Source of the DNA: Sorex araneus
Lineage: Eukaryota > Chordata > Mammalia > Eulipotyphla > Soricidae
Assembly (NCBI RefSeq): GCF_027595985.1
Contig: NC_073302.1
Coordinates: 171,666,034 to 171,730,033 of the forward strand
Direction: 5' to 3'
Length of the DNA: 64,000 bases
Shown piece by piece: positions 10,708-22,024 of the stretch. How positions within the stretch are numbered: position 1 is the first letter of the stretch; each line of letters begins with the position of its first letter. The notes under the pieces were generated by a model. The model searched no databases. It worked only from the letters and a program-made list of their open reading frames with translations, and was not told the origin of the DNA. Made by a program: the position numbers and the translations under genes.

Positions 10708-10892
10708 GTATGTAAAATCAAATCTATTCTCAACAAATGTACTTTTTTCTGTTAATATCTTATTTTATTTTCTACTCAAAAATCAGGCTTGGTTCTGAAC
10801 CATACTATTCATGAACCAAATTCATGCTTTGATCAGAATTGCTAAAGTTGCAGAATTCCCAATATTGTTATACAAAGGAAAACATTTTGATA

Positions 10893-11072
10893 GGGCTGGA
10901 GAGATAGTACTCTGAGCAGGGTGCTTACCTTGTTTTGGCCCACCCAAGTTTGGTATCCAGTATCCCATATGATCCCATATGGTCCCTCGTGGACTGCCAG
11001 GAGTAATTCCTGAGTGCAGAACCAGGAATAGTTCCTGAGGATCACTGGCACCAGGTATGGCCTAAAAACAAA
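10893..11072 (+). repeat. Family A SINE, diverged
   Basis: Head AGGGCTGGAGAGATAG, end 'accaggtatggcc' plus A-rich tail. A short internal duplication repeats ATCCCATATG around 10960-10982. Confidence 0.75.
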
Positions 11073-11237
11073 ATGAAAGAAAAAAAGAAAAAAGGAAAAG
11101 AAAATAATTTCACAAACAGGAGAAATGCATGTTAATTGTTAGATGTCTATCAATTATATATATACAAATATAATTGCACAAATGTTAAATATTAGTACTT
11201 GTTTAAAGTTTCCTTATAGTAGTATTTGTTATAAATC

Positions 11238-11451
11238 ACTGTATCACTGTCATCCCGTTGCTTATCGATTTTCTTGAGTGGGCACCAATAATGTCTCCAT
11301 TGTGAGACTTGTTGTTACTGTTTTTGGCATATCGAATATGCCTCAGGTAACTTGCCAGGCTCTGCCGTGCGGGAGGGATACTCTCGGTAGCTTGCCGGGC
11401 TCTCTGAGAGGGACAGAGGAATCAAACCTGGATCGGCCACGTGCAAGGCAA
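11238..11451 (-). repeat. Family B SINE (RTE-tailed), head-truncated
   Basis: Begins with the tail complement CACTGTATCACTGTCATCCC, then CGTTGCTTATCGATTTTC and the 'gtttttggcatatcgaatatgcc' body block, and ends at 'gatcggccacgtgcaaggca', where the tRNA-like head should continue. An (AAT)n run replaces it. Confidence 0.85.
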
Positions 11452-11473
11452 ATAAATAATAATAATAATAATT
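11452..11473 (+). repeat. (AAT)n microsatellite
   Basis: About seven AAT units at the junction between a family B and a family A element. Confidence 0.85.
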
Positions 11474-11477
11474 GGTA

Positions 11478-11622
11478 GGAGCCAGAGAGATAATACAGTG
11501 GGTAAGGCATCTGTCTTTTATGTGGCCAGCCAGAGTTTGATTCCTGGCTCCCCATATGTTCCTCAAATCCAGGAGAGATCCCTGAGGACTACCAGGTGTG
11601 GCCAAAAAATAGGAAACAAAAA
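11478..11622 (+). repeat. Family A SINE, diverged
   Basis: GAGCCAGAGAGATAATACAG head, 'gccagccagagtttgattcc' box B region, 'accaggtgtggccaaaaaat' end. Confidence 0.7.
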
Positions 11623-11834
11623 AGATCACCTCCAAAATTGTAGACAACCTAAGTATATTTTTAAATCAATTATTTGGCTTTATTTAATGATATCTTTCAC
11701 ATACATAATTAAAATGTTTTAACAATTAAAAATAGTTTAAATAATTAGCAGCCACTCTATGGAATACTATACAGCCTCTAATGCAGCAGATCTATATTTT
11801 TATATGAAGGAATATATACAGTATATATATATAT

Positions 11835-11971
11835 TTTTTTGTTATTTTTCTTACATTTTCTTTTTTTTTATTTTTAAATTTATTTATTTTTAATTAGAGA
11901 ATCACCGTGAGGGTACAGTTACAGATTTATACACTTTTGTGCTTATACTTCCCTCATACAAAGTTCGGGAA
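11835..11971 (-). repeat. L1 3'-end fragment
   Basis: T-rich left end, then GAATCACCGTGAGGGTACAG, the complement of the local L1 3' terminus, ending after 'tcatacaaagttcggga'. 5'-truncated. Flanked by an imperfect ATATACAGTATAT duplication. Confidence 0.75.
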
Positions 11972-12092
11972 CCAATATACAGTATATTTTTGAGTGTTCA
12001 TGAAATATGAGTTCTGATAAAATCCTATTTTCAGTAAGACATCAGATTTTACTTTTTGCACTTTTGCATGGTCTGAATTTTTATGACATTAG

Positions 12093-12264
12093 TGATAGCA
12101 CATCAGGTAGGGCATTTGCCGTGCACACAGCCGATCCAGGTTTAATCCCCGGCATCCCATATGGTCCCCGAGCACTGCCAGGAGTAATTCCTGAGTGCAG
12201 AGCCAGGAGTAACCCCTGGGCATCGCCAGGTGTGACCCCCAAAAAAAAGCAAAAAAAAAAAAAA
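12093..12264 (+). repeat. Family A SINE, slightly head-truncated
   Basis: Starts at GTGATAGCACATCAGG; otherwise full body and poly(A) tail interrupted once by GC. Confidence 0.8.
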
Positions 12265-13623
<1,359 letters not shown>

Positions 13624-13940
13624 CAATGTATAATGACTCTTGATAATTTATATGGTAATTATAAGTGTCACGTGTATATTTAAAATATTTTTAGACTGAC
13701 TTTTAATATCAAACATTACTTTTCCAAGATAGACATATTGTCTATAAAAACCATATAAATCTGAGAGGTTAAAAAGCACATTGACTTGCAATAAGTATTA
13801 TATTCAAAATGTATCAGCTATGTTTTATTCAGGCTTTGGGTTGATTGGTACCTGAAGATTATCAGTTTGAAACATCAAACCAGTTTAAGGAAGATAAAAG
13901 TAAAGTAACCAATATGAGGAAAGGGTAAAAATATCTAGTA

Positions 13941-13946
13941 ATAAAA
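13941..13946 (+). promoter_or_regulatory. RFESD: Candidate RFESD polyadenylation signal
   Basis: AATAAA 318 bp after the stop, followed by a T/GT-rich stretch (GTTATCTTTTTTTGTGG). Another possible signal (GAATAAAAATTT) lies near 14570. Usage unknown. Confidence 0.45.
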
Positions 13947-14587
13947 TTTGTTATCTTTTTTTGTGGTCTGGGAAAGAAGTCCCTATTGAAGTTGTACAGT
14001 ATTTGTTCTTCAGCCTTTTTATCTGTGTATGAACCCTATTCTGCAAACCTGGCCGGCAGCTGTAACCAAGGCAGTAGGCCAGTGCTTTCAGCCTGTCCAC
14101 ACCTGCAGGCCAGTGCCAGTCATGTGGATAAAGCCACTGATGTGACCAAAGTTTTAACATACACAAAGTAAGTCTATAGTGTAGTGAACTCCCATCACCA
14201 GACTGCAACAGATAGCATTCTAACAGTCTTTTTCATTGATAACCTCCATGCATTCTTCATCTTGCCTATTTTTTTTAAACTTACATTGTAAAAATATATT
14301 TTAAATACATTGAAATGCTTGAAGTTTAGCTCCTACATACTTCCAAATCTATAAAAAGCTTTTTACATTTAAAAAAAGCCTTCTAAATGGGATCTATTTA
14401 TTTAAAAAAAAAACAAAAAACTTACTACAATGCTCACCATTGAAACCAAGCAAATCAGGGCTCATATTTTTGTGCAGGCTGACACAGAAGCTGTTGCTAA
14501 CCCCAGGCAAGGTGCATGAAGTCTCTTATGCTTGAGTCCAAGCACTTTGAATGCCGATGTAAAAGTTTTGAATAAAAATTTCATTTT
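13947..14587. other. RFESD 3' flank, single-copy
   Basis: No repeat recognised; may include longer 3' UTR. Confidence 0.35.
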
Positions 14588-14706
14588 GTTTGTTTTTGTA
14601 TCTGGATCTGCACTCAAAAGTTACTCCTGTTTGTGTTTGGGGGACCACATGAACCTGGGTTGGCCACATAAAGGCAAGTGCCCTATCTGCTGCATTCTCT
14701 CCAGCA
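14588..14706 (-). repeat. Family A SINE fragment, diverged
   Basis: 'gatctgcactcaaaagttactcctg' then 'gaacctgggttggccac' and 'gccctatctgctgc...ctctccagc'; internally deleted. A short (AC)n run follows at 14724-14742. Confidence 0.6.
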
Positions 14707-15279
14707 CATATACACTCATATACAGAAACACACACACACACAAACCTTAAAAAAAATAAACTGCACATGTGTGCACAACTGTGTCTAACATATTTATATA
14801 ACATAGATATCTATTTGTGTGTATAACATCGAAATGTTAGAGAAGAGAAATGGGGGTGTTGTTCCCCAGAGTCCATTCTGCTGCGCTCTCGGGGTTGATG
14901 TCCTGTCGGTGTACTCTGCCTTTGCAACCTGCTGCTGACCTGTGACTGGCACTGTTGGTTGCCTGGGTCCACAGGGTTCTAGTTGTTAACTACAGTTATA
15001 CCCTGGGTAAACATGCAAAATTTGGCAGCACACTGGAGAATATAAGAGTAAATCAGAGATTAAAGAAACTCGCATGAACAAATTATGAATTTGGAGTGCC
15101 GAGTCAAGATTGAAACAGTCTCAAACACGGTCATTTTAGTGGCATAGAATTGGATTAAGGCAGAGTCAGAACCCTAAGGGGGCCACTGTGCTCCTTTTCC
15201 CCAGCTTAATTAAAATCAAAGTAAATGAAGTATGTCTAAATCCCTGCTTACAGAGATCTTTGCTATACACTATTCCCTT
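14707..15279. other. Intergenic, no recognised feature
   Basis: No ORF with splice context and no recognised repeat. Confidence 0.35.
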
Positions 15280-15430
15280 TTTGTTGTTCTTGGGGTCACA
15301 CCTGTCTGTGATCAGGGCTTACTCCTGGTTCTGTGTTTAGGGGACCATATATGGTATCAGGGATTCAAACCAGGGTCTGCCACATGCAAGGTACATGCAG
15401 GCCTTAATCTCTGTATTATCTCTCCAGCCT
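15280..15430 (-). repeat. Family A SINE, diverged
   Basis: 'cttggggtcacacctg' start, 'gggaccatatatgg', box B complement 'ggattcaaaccagg', end 'tctctccagcctg'. Confidence 0.7.
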
Positions 15431-15699
15431 GTTAACATTATTTCAGTTCCTTTCCTGTTGTAATCTGGATGGCAGGAAGCAATCTAAATAGCACTTGGTA
15501 CTCATTGTTCAGATTACCAAGCTGTGAATTTTTAATAAATACTGTTTACCACCGCAGCTACTCACCAGATCCAGAAAAATCTCCTCAGTAGGTACATCTC
15601 AGCCTATGAGAGCAGGTACTTAAGCTCCAATAAAGTCTGGCCTTAATAGATGTCCAGAATTTGCATGCCAGTGGGGAGGCAGAAAAATTGAAATGTAAA

Positions 15700-15958
15700 T
15701 GTGTATGGCTCAATGAATTAGGATGCATACTGGACAGGTCCAAGGTCTCAGATTCAAATGCTGGGGCCAGTACTGCCTGTCGATGCCGAGGCAGTCCTGG
15801 CAGCTAGCTATTAGGGGTTCCCTGCCAGAAAGGGCATGAAAGATGGTCTTGCCTTGCCCACCACAGACGTGGGGTAGGTCCCCAACTCTATATAAGGTCC
15901 TTCAAGTCACCAGGAGTGATGCCTGAGCACTGTCTGGTGTCCCCTCAAAAAACAAGTT
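15700..15958 (+). repeat. Possible old tRNA-related SINE or composite
   Basis: ATGGCTCAATGAATTAGGATGCA and 'ggtctcagattcaaatgc' resemble box A and box B spacing. The 3' part 'accaggagtgatgcctgagcac...gtctggtgtcccc' matches family A. The middle is unassigned. Confidence 0.4.
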
Positions 15959-16094
15959 TTGTTTTTTTACAAAAGCAATCTGTCTTAGCATCTGGAATGA
16001 GTAAATTATAAGTACTTGATCTAGAAAATTTTTTATTTCATATGACACCTTATCCTCACATATGGTAATTCTTTCAATCAGATTCATAGTTGAT

Positions 16095-16241
16095 TTTTTA
16101 TTTGCTTTTGGGCCACACCCAGACTTGTTTAGGTTTTGCTCTCGGTGGTGCTCAGAGGACCATATGGGTTGCTGAGGATCGAGCCATGGTCAACTGCATG
16201 CAAGGCAAATATCCTACCTACTGTTCTGTTGCTCCAGCCCC
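16095..16241 (-). repeat. Family A SINE, diverged
   Basis: 'tttgggccacacccagac', 'ggaccatatgggttgctgagg', end GTTGCTCCAGCCCCC. Confidence 0.75.
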
Positions 16242-16275
16242 CTTAATTTTCATTTTCTTTCTTACCCATACATAT

Positions 16276-16508
16276 GGACTGGAGCGATATCACAGCGGGT
16301 AGGGCCTTTGCCTTGCACGAGACCGACCTGGGCTCAATTCCTCTGTCCCTCAGCCCGGCAAGCTACCGAGAGTATCCCGCTTGCATGGCAGAGCCTGGCA
16401 AGCTACCCATGGCGTATTCAATATGCCAAAAACAGTAACAAGTCTCACTATGGAGACGTTACTGGTGCCCACTCGAGCAAATCAGTGAACACCGGGAGGA
16501 CAGTGCTA
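16276..16508 (+). repeat. Family B SINE, complete
   Basis: tRNA-like head ACTGGAGCGATATCACAGCGGG, box B-like 'gctcaattcctctg', then body 'cggcaagctaccgagagtat', 'gcgtattcaatatgccaaaa', 'gtctcactatggagac', and the end GGGAGGACAGTGCTACC. Target duplication TACCCATACATAT on both sides. No poly(A). Confidence 0.85.
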
Positions 16509-16804
16509 CCCATACATATAGATGAATAAAGCTAAACTCCTGAAAACATAATTATAAATCAATAAGTTGATAAAACATTTTTCCAAAAACTATAATTCTC
16601 TTTTTATAAGTATATTCATTTAAAAACTAATAATATAGATGATTCTATGCAAATACATTTTAAAATATATCAATTCTACAACTATACAGTTTAATAAGAA
16701 TGAGAGGAGAATTGTGAAAAAAAAGTTCAAGTAGACCTATAAAGGCAAACTGAATTTTGTCTTTATGTTACAAAACATTATAGTGCTAAAGTATCTGTAT
16801 TAGA

Positions 16805-17205
16805 AAACCCAGTTCAAGGGAACCGGGAATGAGTGACCTTCACTCATGACCCCCTATGTTTCCAGGAACTTGGCAGTCACACCTCTGGCTGGCACCAGAT
16901 AATGTCATCAATAGCCACGATCCGAGACTCCTTGTCCTCTCGAAAGAGCATAACACGGCACGACCATAGCCATGCTGCCAGACCACACACCAGGCTGTGT
17001 CATTAGGGGCTCCCCAAAGTGGGGTGGGTGAGGCCCCTGCCTACCCCAAGTACCCAGCCCCGGCAGCTGAAAACCTCCAGAACTCAACTGCTGCCATGCT
17101 CAGGGCCGCTCTCCACACGCTTGGGCAGAGCCTCACCCATGTGTAAACCTGTCCCTGGACATCTCATACCTCACACCACTCATACGGCACCCAACCAATC
17201 TTAGA
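16805..17205 (+). repeat. Family C-related fragment lacking the RTE tail
   Basis: Shares 'cagctgaaaacctccag', 'cagggccgctctccacacgc', 'agcctcacccatg' with the 42.9-kb family C element, and extends further 5' than the 5.25-kb copy. It stops before the 'gaacaaat...gatgac' end. Confidence 0.5.
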
Positions 17206-17275
17206 GGGAAATATATTTTTACATATATAGAGAGAGATACATATCTCTCTCTATATGCACATAAGGTTAAACCCT
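17206..17275. repeat. Near-palindromic AG/CT simple repeat
   Basis: AGAGAGAGATACATATCTCT and its continuation form an almost perfect inverted repeat in AT-rich DNA at 17229-17253. Confidence 0.5.
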
Positions 17276-17429
17276 TAAAAACATATTAGTAATCTCTTAT
17301 AGAAGGGCTTAATGGCCTGGGTGAGATACAACAATCTTCACACTCCTCTAAGGAAAGTTTTTCAGAGCATTTTCAGCGGATTATTCATAACAAACAATAC
17401 AAAATAAATTATTTCAGTTCTGCTTTGGA

Positions 17430-17565
17430 GCAGGGGTTTGGGTTCAGGATGGAAACATCCAGAATATGGTGATGGAAAGTTGTAAAGGTGGTGGGATTGC
17501 TGTTTAAATATTAAATATAATCAAATATTGTGAACTACTTTTATAAAAATAAAGTTAAAAAAATT
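17430..17565 (+). repeat. Retroelement 3' end (L1-like), diverged
   Basis: 'ggaaagttgtaaaggtggtgg' leading to 'gtgaactacttttataaaaat' and an A-rich end. It resembles the fragment at 47.6 kb. Confidence 0.4.
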
Positions 17566-17725
17566 TTTTTCTTTTTGGGTCACACTCAGCAATGCACAGG
17601 GGTCACTCCTGGCTCTGCACTCAGGAATCACACCTGGCGATGCTCAGGGGACCATATGGGATGCTGGGAATCGGACCTGGGTTGTCCGCTTGCAAGGTAA
17701 ACGCCCTACCCGCTCCAGCTCCTAA
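17566..17725 (-). repeat. Family A SINE
   Basis: Full body; the head has lost a few bases ('cctacccgctccagctcct'). Confidence 0.8.
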
Positions 17726-17778
17726 AGTAAAAATTTTTTTAAAGTATCTGCATTAGTAATAGCTTCTAATAAAAAACC

Positions 17779-17848
17779 TATAGATATCTATATATATCTA
17801 TATATAGATACCTATATATAGATATATAGATATGTAGATAGATATAAA
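17779..17848. repeat. (TATAGA/TATC)n microsatellite
   Basis: About 70 bp of ATAGATATCTATATATATCT-type repeats. Confidence 0.85.
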
Positions 17849-17883
17849 TGTGACAATCATCTGAAAGACATAGAAAATTAAAT

Positions 17884-17898
17884 ATAAATACAACTTTA
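17884..17898 (+). repeat. Left target-site duplication of the inverted L1
   Basis: ATAAATACAACTTTA, repeated at 19621-19635. It marks the 3' side of the L1 insertion. Confidence 0.75.
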
Positions 17899-19505
17899 TT
17901 ATTATTTTTTTAATTTTTAATTAGTGAATCACCGTGAGGGTACAGTTACAGATTTACACATTATTGTGCTCATGTTTCCCCCATACAAAGTTCGAGAACC
18001 CATCCCTTCACCAGTGCCCATTCTCCACCACCAGTAAACCCAGCGTCCCTCCCACCCTCCCCAGTCCTATCTCCCCCCATCCCAAACTGCCACTATGGCA
18101 GGGTATTCCCTTTCGTTCTCTCTCTCTGATTAGGTGTTGTGGTTTGCAATAAAGGTGTTGAGCAGCCATTGTGTTCAGTCTCTAGTCTACATTCGGCAAG
18201 CGTCACCCCTCCCCCGCATGATCTCCGACCACATTTTACTTGGTGTTCCCTTCTCTGAGTTGCCCAGAATGAGAGACCAGCCTCCAAGCCATGGAGTCAA
18301 CCTCCTAGTACTTATTTCTACTATTCTTGGGTATTAGACTCCTAGTCTATTATTCTATATTCCACAGATGAGTGCAGTCTTTCTATGTCTGTCTCTTTCT
18401 TTCTGACTCATTTCACTTAGCATGGTACTTTCCATGCTGATCCACTTATATGCAAACTTCATGACTTCTTTTTTTCTAACAGCTGCATAGTATTCCATTG
18501 TATAGATGTACCAAAGTTTCTTCAACCAGTCATCTGTTCTAGGGCACTTGGGTTTTTTCCAGATTCTGGCTATTGTAAACAGTGCTGCAATGAACATATA
18601 AGTGCAGATGTCATTTCGACTATACTTTTTTTCTCCTCTGGGATATATTTCCAGCAGTGGTATTGCTGGGTCAAATGGGAGCTCAACCTCTAGTTTTTTG
18701 AGAATCGTCCATATTGTTTTCCAAAAAGGCTGAACTAGTCGGCATTCCCACCAGCAGTGTAGAAGGGTCCCTTTCTCCCCACATCCTCTCCAACAGCGGT
18801 TGCTTTTGTTCTTTGGATGTGTGCTAGTCTCTGTGGTGTGAGGTGGTATCTCAAAGTTGTTTTGATCTGCATCTCTCTGATGATTAGTGATGTAGAGCAC
18901 TTTTTCACGTGCCTTTTGGCCATTCGTATCTCTTCCTTGGGAAAGTTTCTGTTCATTTCTTCGCACCATTTTTTGATGGGGTTGGATGTTTTCTTCTTAT
19001 AGAGTTCAACCAGTGCTTTATATACCATTGATATCAACCCCTTATCTGATGGGTATTGTGTAAATATCCTTTCCCATTCTGTAGATATTCTTTGTATTTT
19101 GGTCACTGTATCTTTTGCGGTGCAGAAGCTTTTTAGTTTAATGTAGTCCCATTTGTTGATCTCTGTTTCTACTAGATTGCTTAGTACCGTGTCATCTTTG
19201 AAGATACCTTTATCTTCAATATCGTGGAGGGTTTTGCTGACCTTGTCTTCAATGTACCTTATGGTTTGTGGTCTAATGTTGAGGTCTTTAATCCATTTTG
19301 ATCTGACTTTTGTGCATGGTGTCAGGTCAAGGTCTAAGCCCATTCTTTTACATGTGGTTGTCCAGTTGTGCCAGCACCATTTGGTAAAGAGGGTTTCCTT
19401 GCTCCACTTCACATCTCTTGCTCCCTTATCAAAGATTAGATGATCATACATTTGAGGTTGTGTGTAGGGATATTCCACCCTGTTCCGTTGGTCTTCAGCT
19501 CTGCC
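17899..19505 (-). mobile_element. L1 retrotransposon, 3' part (ORF2 C-terminus and 3' UTR), 5'-inverted
   Basis: The - strand encodes the ORF2 C-terminal region. The first part (19478 down to about 18800) contains [44 protein letters not shown] and [15 protein letters not shown]. The reading then moves by one frame near 18800-18835 and continues [30 protein letters not shown] and YTMEYYAAVRKKE to a stop at 18355. The 3' UTR runs down to 17899 and ends GGTGATTCACTAATTAAAAA. One frameshift and 5' truncation make it non-functional. The reverse transcriptase catalytic region is absent. Confidence 0.92.
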
Positions 19506-19620
19506 TTACGCCCATGGATAGCTAAAACAATTCTTGGGAAAAAGATGATGGGAGGCATCACCCTCCCCAACCTTAAACTCTACTACAAAGAGGTAACAAT
19601 TAAAACAGCATGGTACTGGA
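19506..19620 (+). mobile_element. Inverted 5' piece of the same L1
   Basis: On the + strand this reads [18 protein letters not shown] and [19 protein letters not shown], the ORF2 sequence directly upstream of the part encoded on the - strand. Opposite orientation plus adjacency in ORF2 is the mark of twin-primed insertion. Confidence 0.85.
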
Positions 19621-19638
19621 ATAAATACAACTTTAATT

Positions 19639-19856
19639 GGCTGGAGCGATAGCACAGCAGTTGGGCTTTCACCTTTCATGTGGCCAACCCGTGTTCGATT
19701 CTTCTGCCCCTCGGAGAGCCCGGCAAGCCCGCACTGCAGAGCCTGGCAAGCTACCCGTGTGTATTGGATATGCCAAAAACAGTGACAATAAGTCTCTCAA
19801 TGAGAGACATCACTGGTGCCCGCTCGAACAAATCGATGAGCAACGGGATGACAGTG
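19639..19856 (+). repeat. Family B SINE, young
   Basis: GGCTGGAGCGATAGCACAGC head, 'gttcgattcttctgcccctc', the GTCTCTCAATGAGAGAC hairpin and the end GCAACGGGATGACAGTG. Target duplication ACAACTTTAATT at 19627-19638 and 19857-19868. It sits in the right-hand L1 target duplication. Confidence 0.9.
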
Positions 19857-19868
19857 ACAACTTTAATT

Positions 19869-20249
19869 TACTATTTAAAAAGTGCAAACGTTCTTAGCAA
19901 ACTAGTAATAAACAGACCTTTTTTTAATCTAGTGGAGGGCAGCCATCAGCTCCGTGAATGAACATCATACTCATTGGCAAAATGCTGAGGTCTGTTTCGT
20001 CTTTTAAAGAAGCTCCCTTACCGAGTCTTGCAAAACTGGTTTTAAGGCTATGAATTTCCTAAACTTTAGCCTGTCCATGAAGCTTTGAACTATTCCTTCA
20101 AATTTAAATGATAATCTAGGAGGTTAGGCTATTCCTGGTAAAGTGTGCATTTCTCTTTAAATCTGTATCGCTCCAGGCCCTTCTGGCTGAGTGTTTCTAA
20201 TTTGATAGTTCTGTGCACTTTACTGGCTTTCCTTTGTATGTAAATTTCT
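19869..20249. other. Intergenic, single-copy
   Basis: No repeat recognised except ordinary AT-rich DNA. Confidence 0.35.
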
Positions 20250-20428
20250 GGGGGGTGGGGCGGGGGAGGGCTGGGTCATATCCTATGCTCAGAGCTTACT
20301 CTATTCGTGACTCTGCACTCAGGGATCACTTCTGGAAGGGGTAAGGGGACTAAATGTGGTGCCAGGAATCAAACCCAAGTTGGCTGCAGGCAAGGTAAGC
20401 ACCTTACTATCCTCTCTCTGCAGCCCTT
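20250..20428 (-). repeat. Family A SINE, diverged
   Basis: G-rich start, 'gactctgcactcagggatcac', 'ccaggaatcaaacccaagttgg', end 'tctctctgcagccc'. Confidence 0.65.
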
Positions 20429-20429
20429 G

Positions 20430-21170
20430 TAAATTCCTGCTTTGATCTTGCGCTTTGGGTATTCTGTCTCAGTCTTTGTTATTCTGATTGTAATGTGTCT
20501 TGAGTTTTTCGGTCCGGGCTTACTTTTGCTGGGAATCCTCAAGCCCCTGTATGTCAGCTCTGAGAAATTTTTGTTTTGTTCTTGAGCCACACCCAGCAAT
20601 GCACAGGGCTTATTCCCTGTCTGTGCTCAGAGATCACTCCTTGGGGAGGCGGGGCGACCCTATGGGGCGCTGCGGATGGAACCCAGGTTGACCACGTGCC
20701 AGGCAAGTGCCCTACCTACCGCAATTCTGGGAAAGGCTTATCTGTGATTTCAACTAGCTGTTCTTCCTCGAATTTGCCTTTCTGTTCTTTAGGAACTCCC
20801 GTATTCTTACATTGTTGCTCTTGAACTCATTCCCTGGTTCTCTGATATGCTGCTTATTTCCTTTCCACCCATTCTCCACCTTCTGTCATTTTCTAGAGTT
20901 TCCTCCATCGCGTCTTAGAGCTCCTCATTATTTTTCTCAGTTGTGGTTGTTCTGCTGCTCAGATCTACTGAGGTTTTTATATTACTTATCATATTCTTCA
21001 TTTCTGCGCTTAGTTTTCTCATTTCTGCTCTAATTTCTTGTGCCTTGCTCACTACCAGTGGCACCATTTCTTTGAGCTCACTACTGGTAGCACTTCTGTG
21101 CTACTTTCAGTCACTGAGCTTGGTGGGCTTCTGTGTATCTTACCCTTGGTTTGTTGTGTCCTGCTAGGCT
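20430..21170 (-). mobile_element. L1 ORF1 remnant, interrupted by a SINE
   Basis: Reading the - strand gives a coiled-coil-like stretch (AQEIRAEMRKLSAEMKN), then NNVRIREFLKNRKANS. After the SINE interruption it gives NFSELTYRGLRIPSKSKPGP and KNSRHITIRITKTE. The order and the RHI-x-IR-x-TK motif match the RRM/C-terminal part of L1 ORF1p (nucleic-acid-binding protein of L1 RNPs). Several stops break it. The C-terminal third is missing. Confidence 0.6.
20566..20727 (-). repeat. Family A SINE inside the L1 ORF1 remnant
   Basis: 'cttgagccacacccagcaatgc', 'ctatggggcgctgcggatgg', 'gcaagtgccctacctacc'; head end lost. Confidence 0.75.
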
Positions 21171-21198
21171 TCGGGTGAAGCCTTACACCTATCCCCCG

Positions 21199-21617
21199 GG
21201 GCCTCTCTGAGGGATCAGGCTAAGTACTCTCCTTATGTATCCCCTGGAAGTCTCTGAGGGATCAGGCTAGGTGCTCTCCTTATGTATCCCCTGGGAGTCT
21301 CTGAGGGATCAGGCTAGGTGCTCTCCTTATGTATCCCCCTGGGAGTCTCTGAGGGATCAGGCTAGGTGCTCTCCTTATGTATCCCCCTGGGAGTCTCTGA
21401 GGGATCAGGCTAGGTGCTCTCCTTATGTATCCCCCTGGGAGTCTCTGAGGGATCAGGCTAGGTGCTCTCCTTATGTATCCCCCTGGGAGTCTCTGAGGGA
21501 TCAGGCTAGGTGCTCTCCTTATGTATCCCCCTGGGAGTCTCTGAGGGATCAGGCTAGGTGCTCTCCTTATGTATCCCCCTGGGAGTCTCTGAGGGATCAG
21601 GCTAGGTGCTCTCCTTC
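21199..21617 (-). repeat. 48-bp minisatellite, about 8.7 copies
   Basis: Unit begins GGGAGTCTCTGAGGGATCAG and ends CTCCTTATGTATCCCCCT. Copies from 21293 on are 48 bp and identical by eye; the first two are 47 bp with substitutions. The last copy breaks off at 'gctctccttccctg'. Because 48 is a multiple of 3, both strands stay open and give artefact ORFs. It lies upstream of an L1 ORF1 remnant in that element's orientation. Confidence 0.95.
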
Positions 21618-21920
21618 CCTGTCTGTCTTCACGCAGTGACAGGAAGTACAAGTGTGAGCTGGTTTAGAAAATGTGGAGGTGGTCTGCCGAGAAGATGGTC
21701 AGGAGTGGAGGCTGCCCGGACCCAGCTAGAAGGGATGGGAATCTGCTTCCAGTCCCCAAAAGGCCCCTGGACATCAGCCTGGAGGTTAACCTCTCCTCAG
21801 GAGCTGGAGGAACAAACAGCGGTCAGGAGATGTGTGGTCCTGCAGAAACGGGAGAGGGCAGGTGTGGAGACTGATATTTTATTTTCTGAGTGTACGCCAT
21901 GTATGAATTATAGGTCCTGC
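21618..21920 (-). mobile_element. Possible L1 5' UTR sequence
   Basis: GC-richer sequence continuous with the 48-bp array, on the side where a - strand L1 would have its 5' UTR. It ends where AT-rich DNA resumes. The assignment rests on position only. Confidence 0.35.
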
Positions 21921-22024
21921 ATAATTTTAAACATGAGGTATAAAAGATAGGATAACTGCAAGACTAAACCATATAGATGAGAAAAATCTACATTCTTTTA
22001 TTGTCTCTGAAAAACATGGAACAT

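Noticed and set aside
18355-19478. Functional reverse transcriptase gene
   Set aside because: Only the ORF2 C-terminus is present, with a frameshift near 18800-18835, a 5' inversion and no catalytic domain.
21199-21617. CRISPR-like repeat array
   Set aside because: Units abut directly with no unique spacers, and the context is a mammalian genome.
21271-21651. 122- and 123-residue repeat proteins on both strands of the 48-bp array
   Set aside because: The unit length is a multiple of 3, so any open frame repeats without a stop on both strands. No independent coding evidence.
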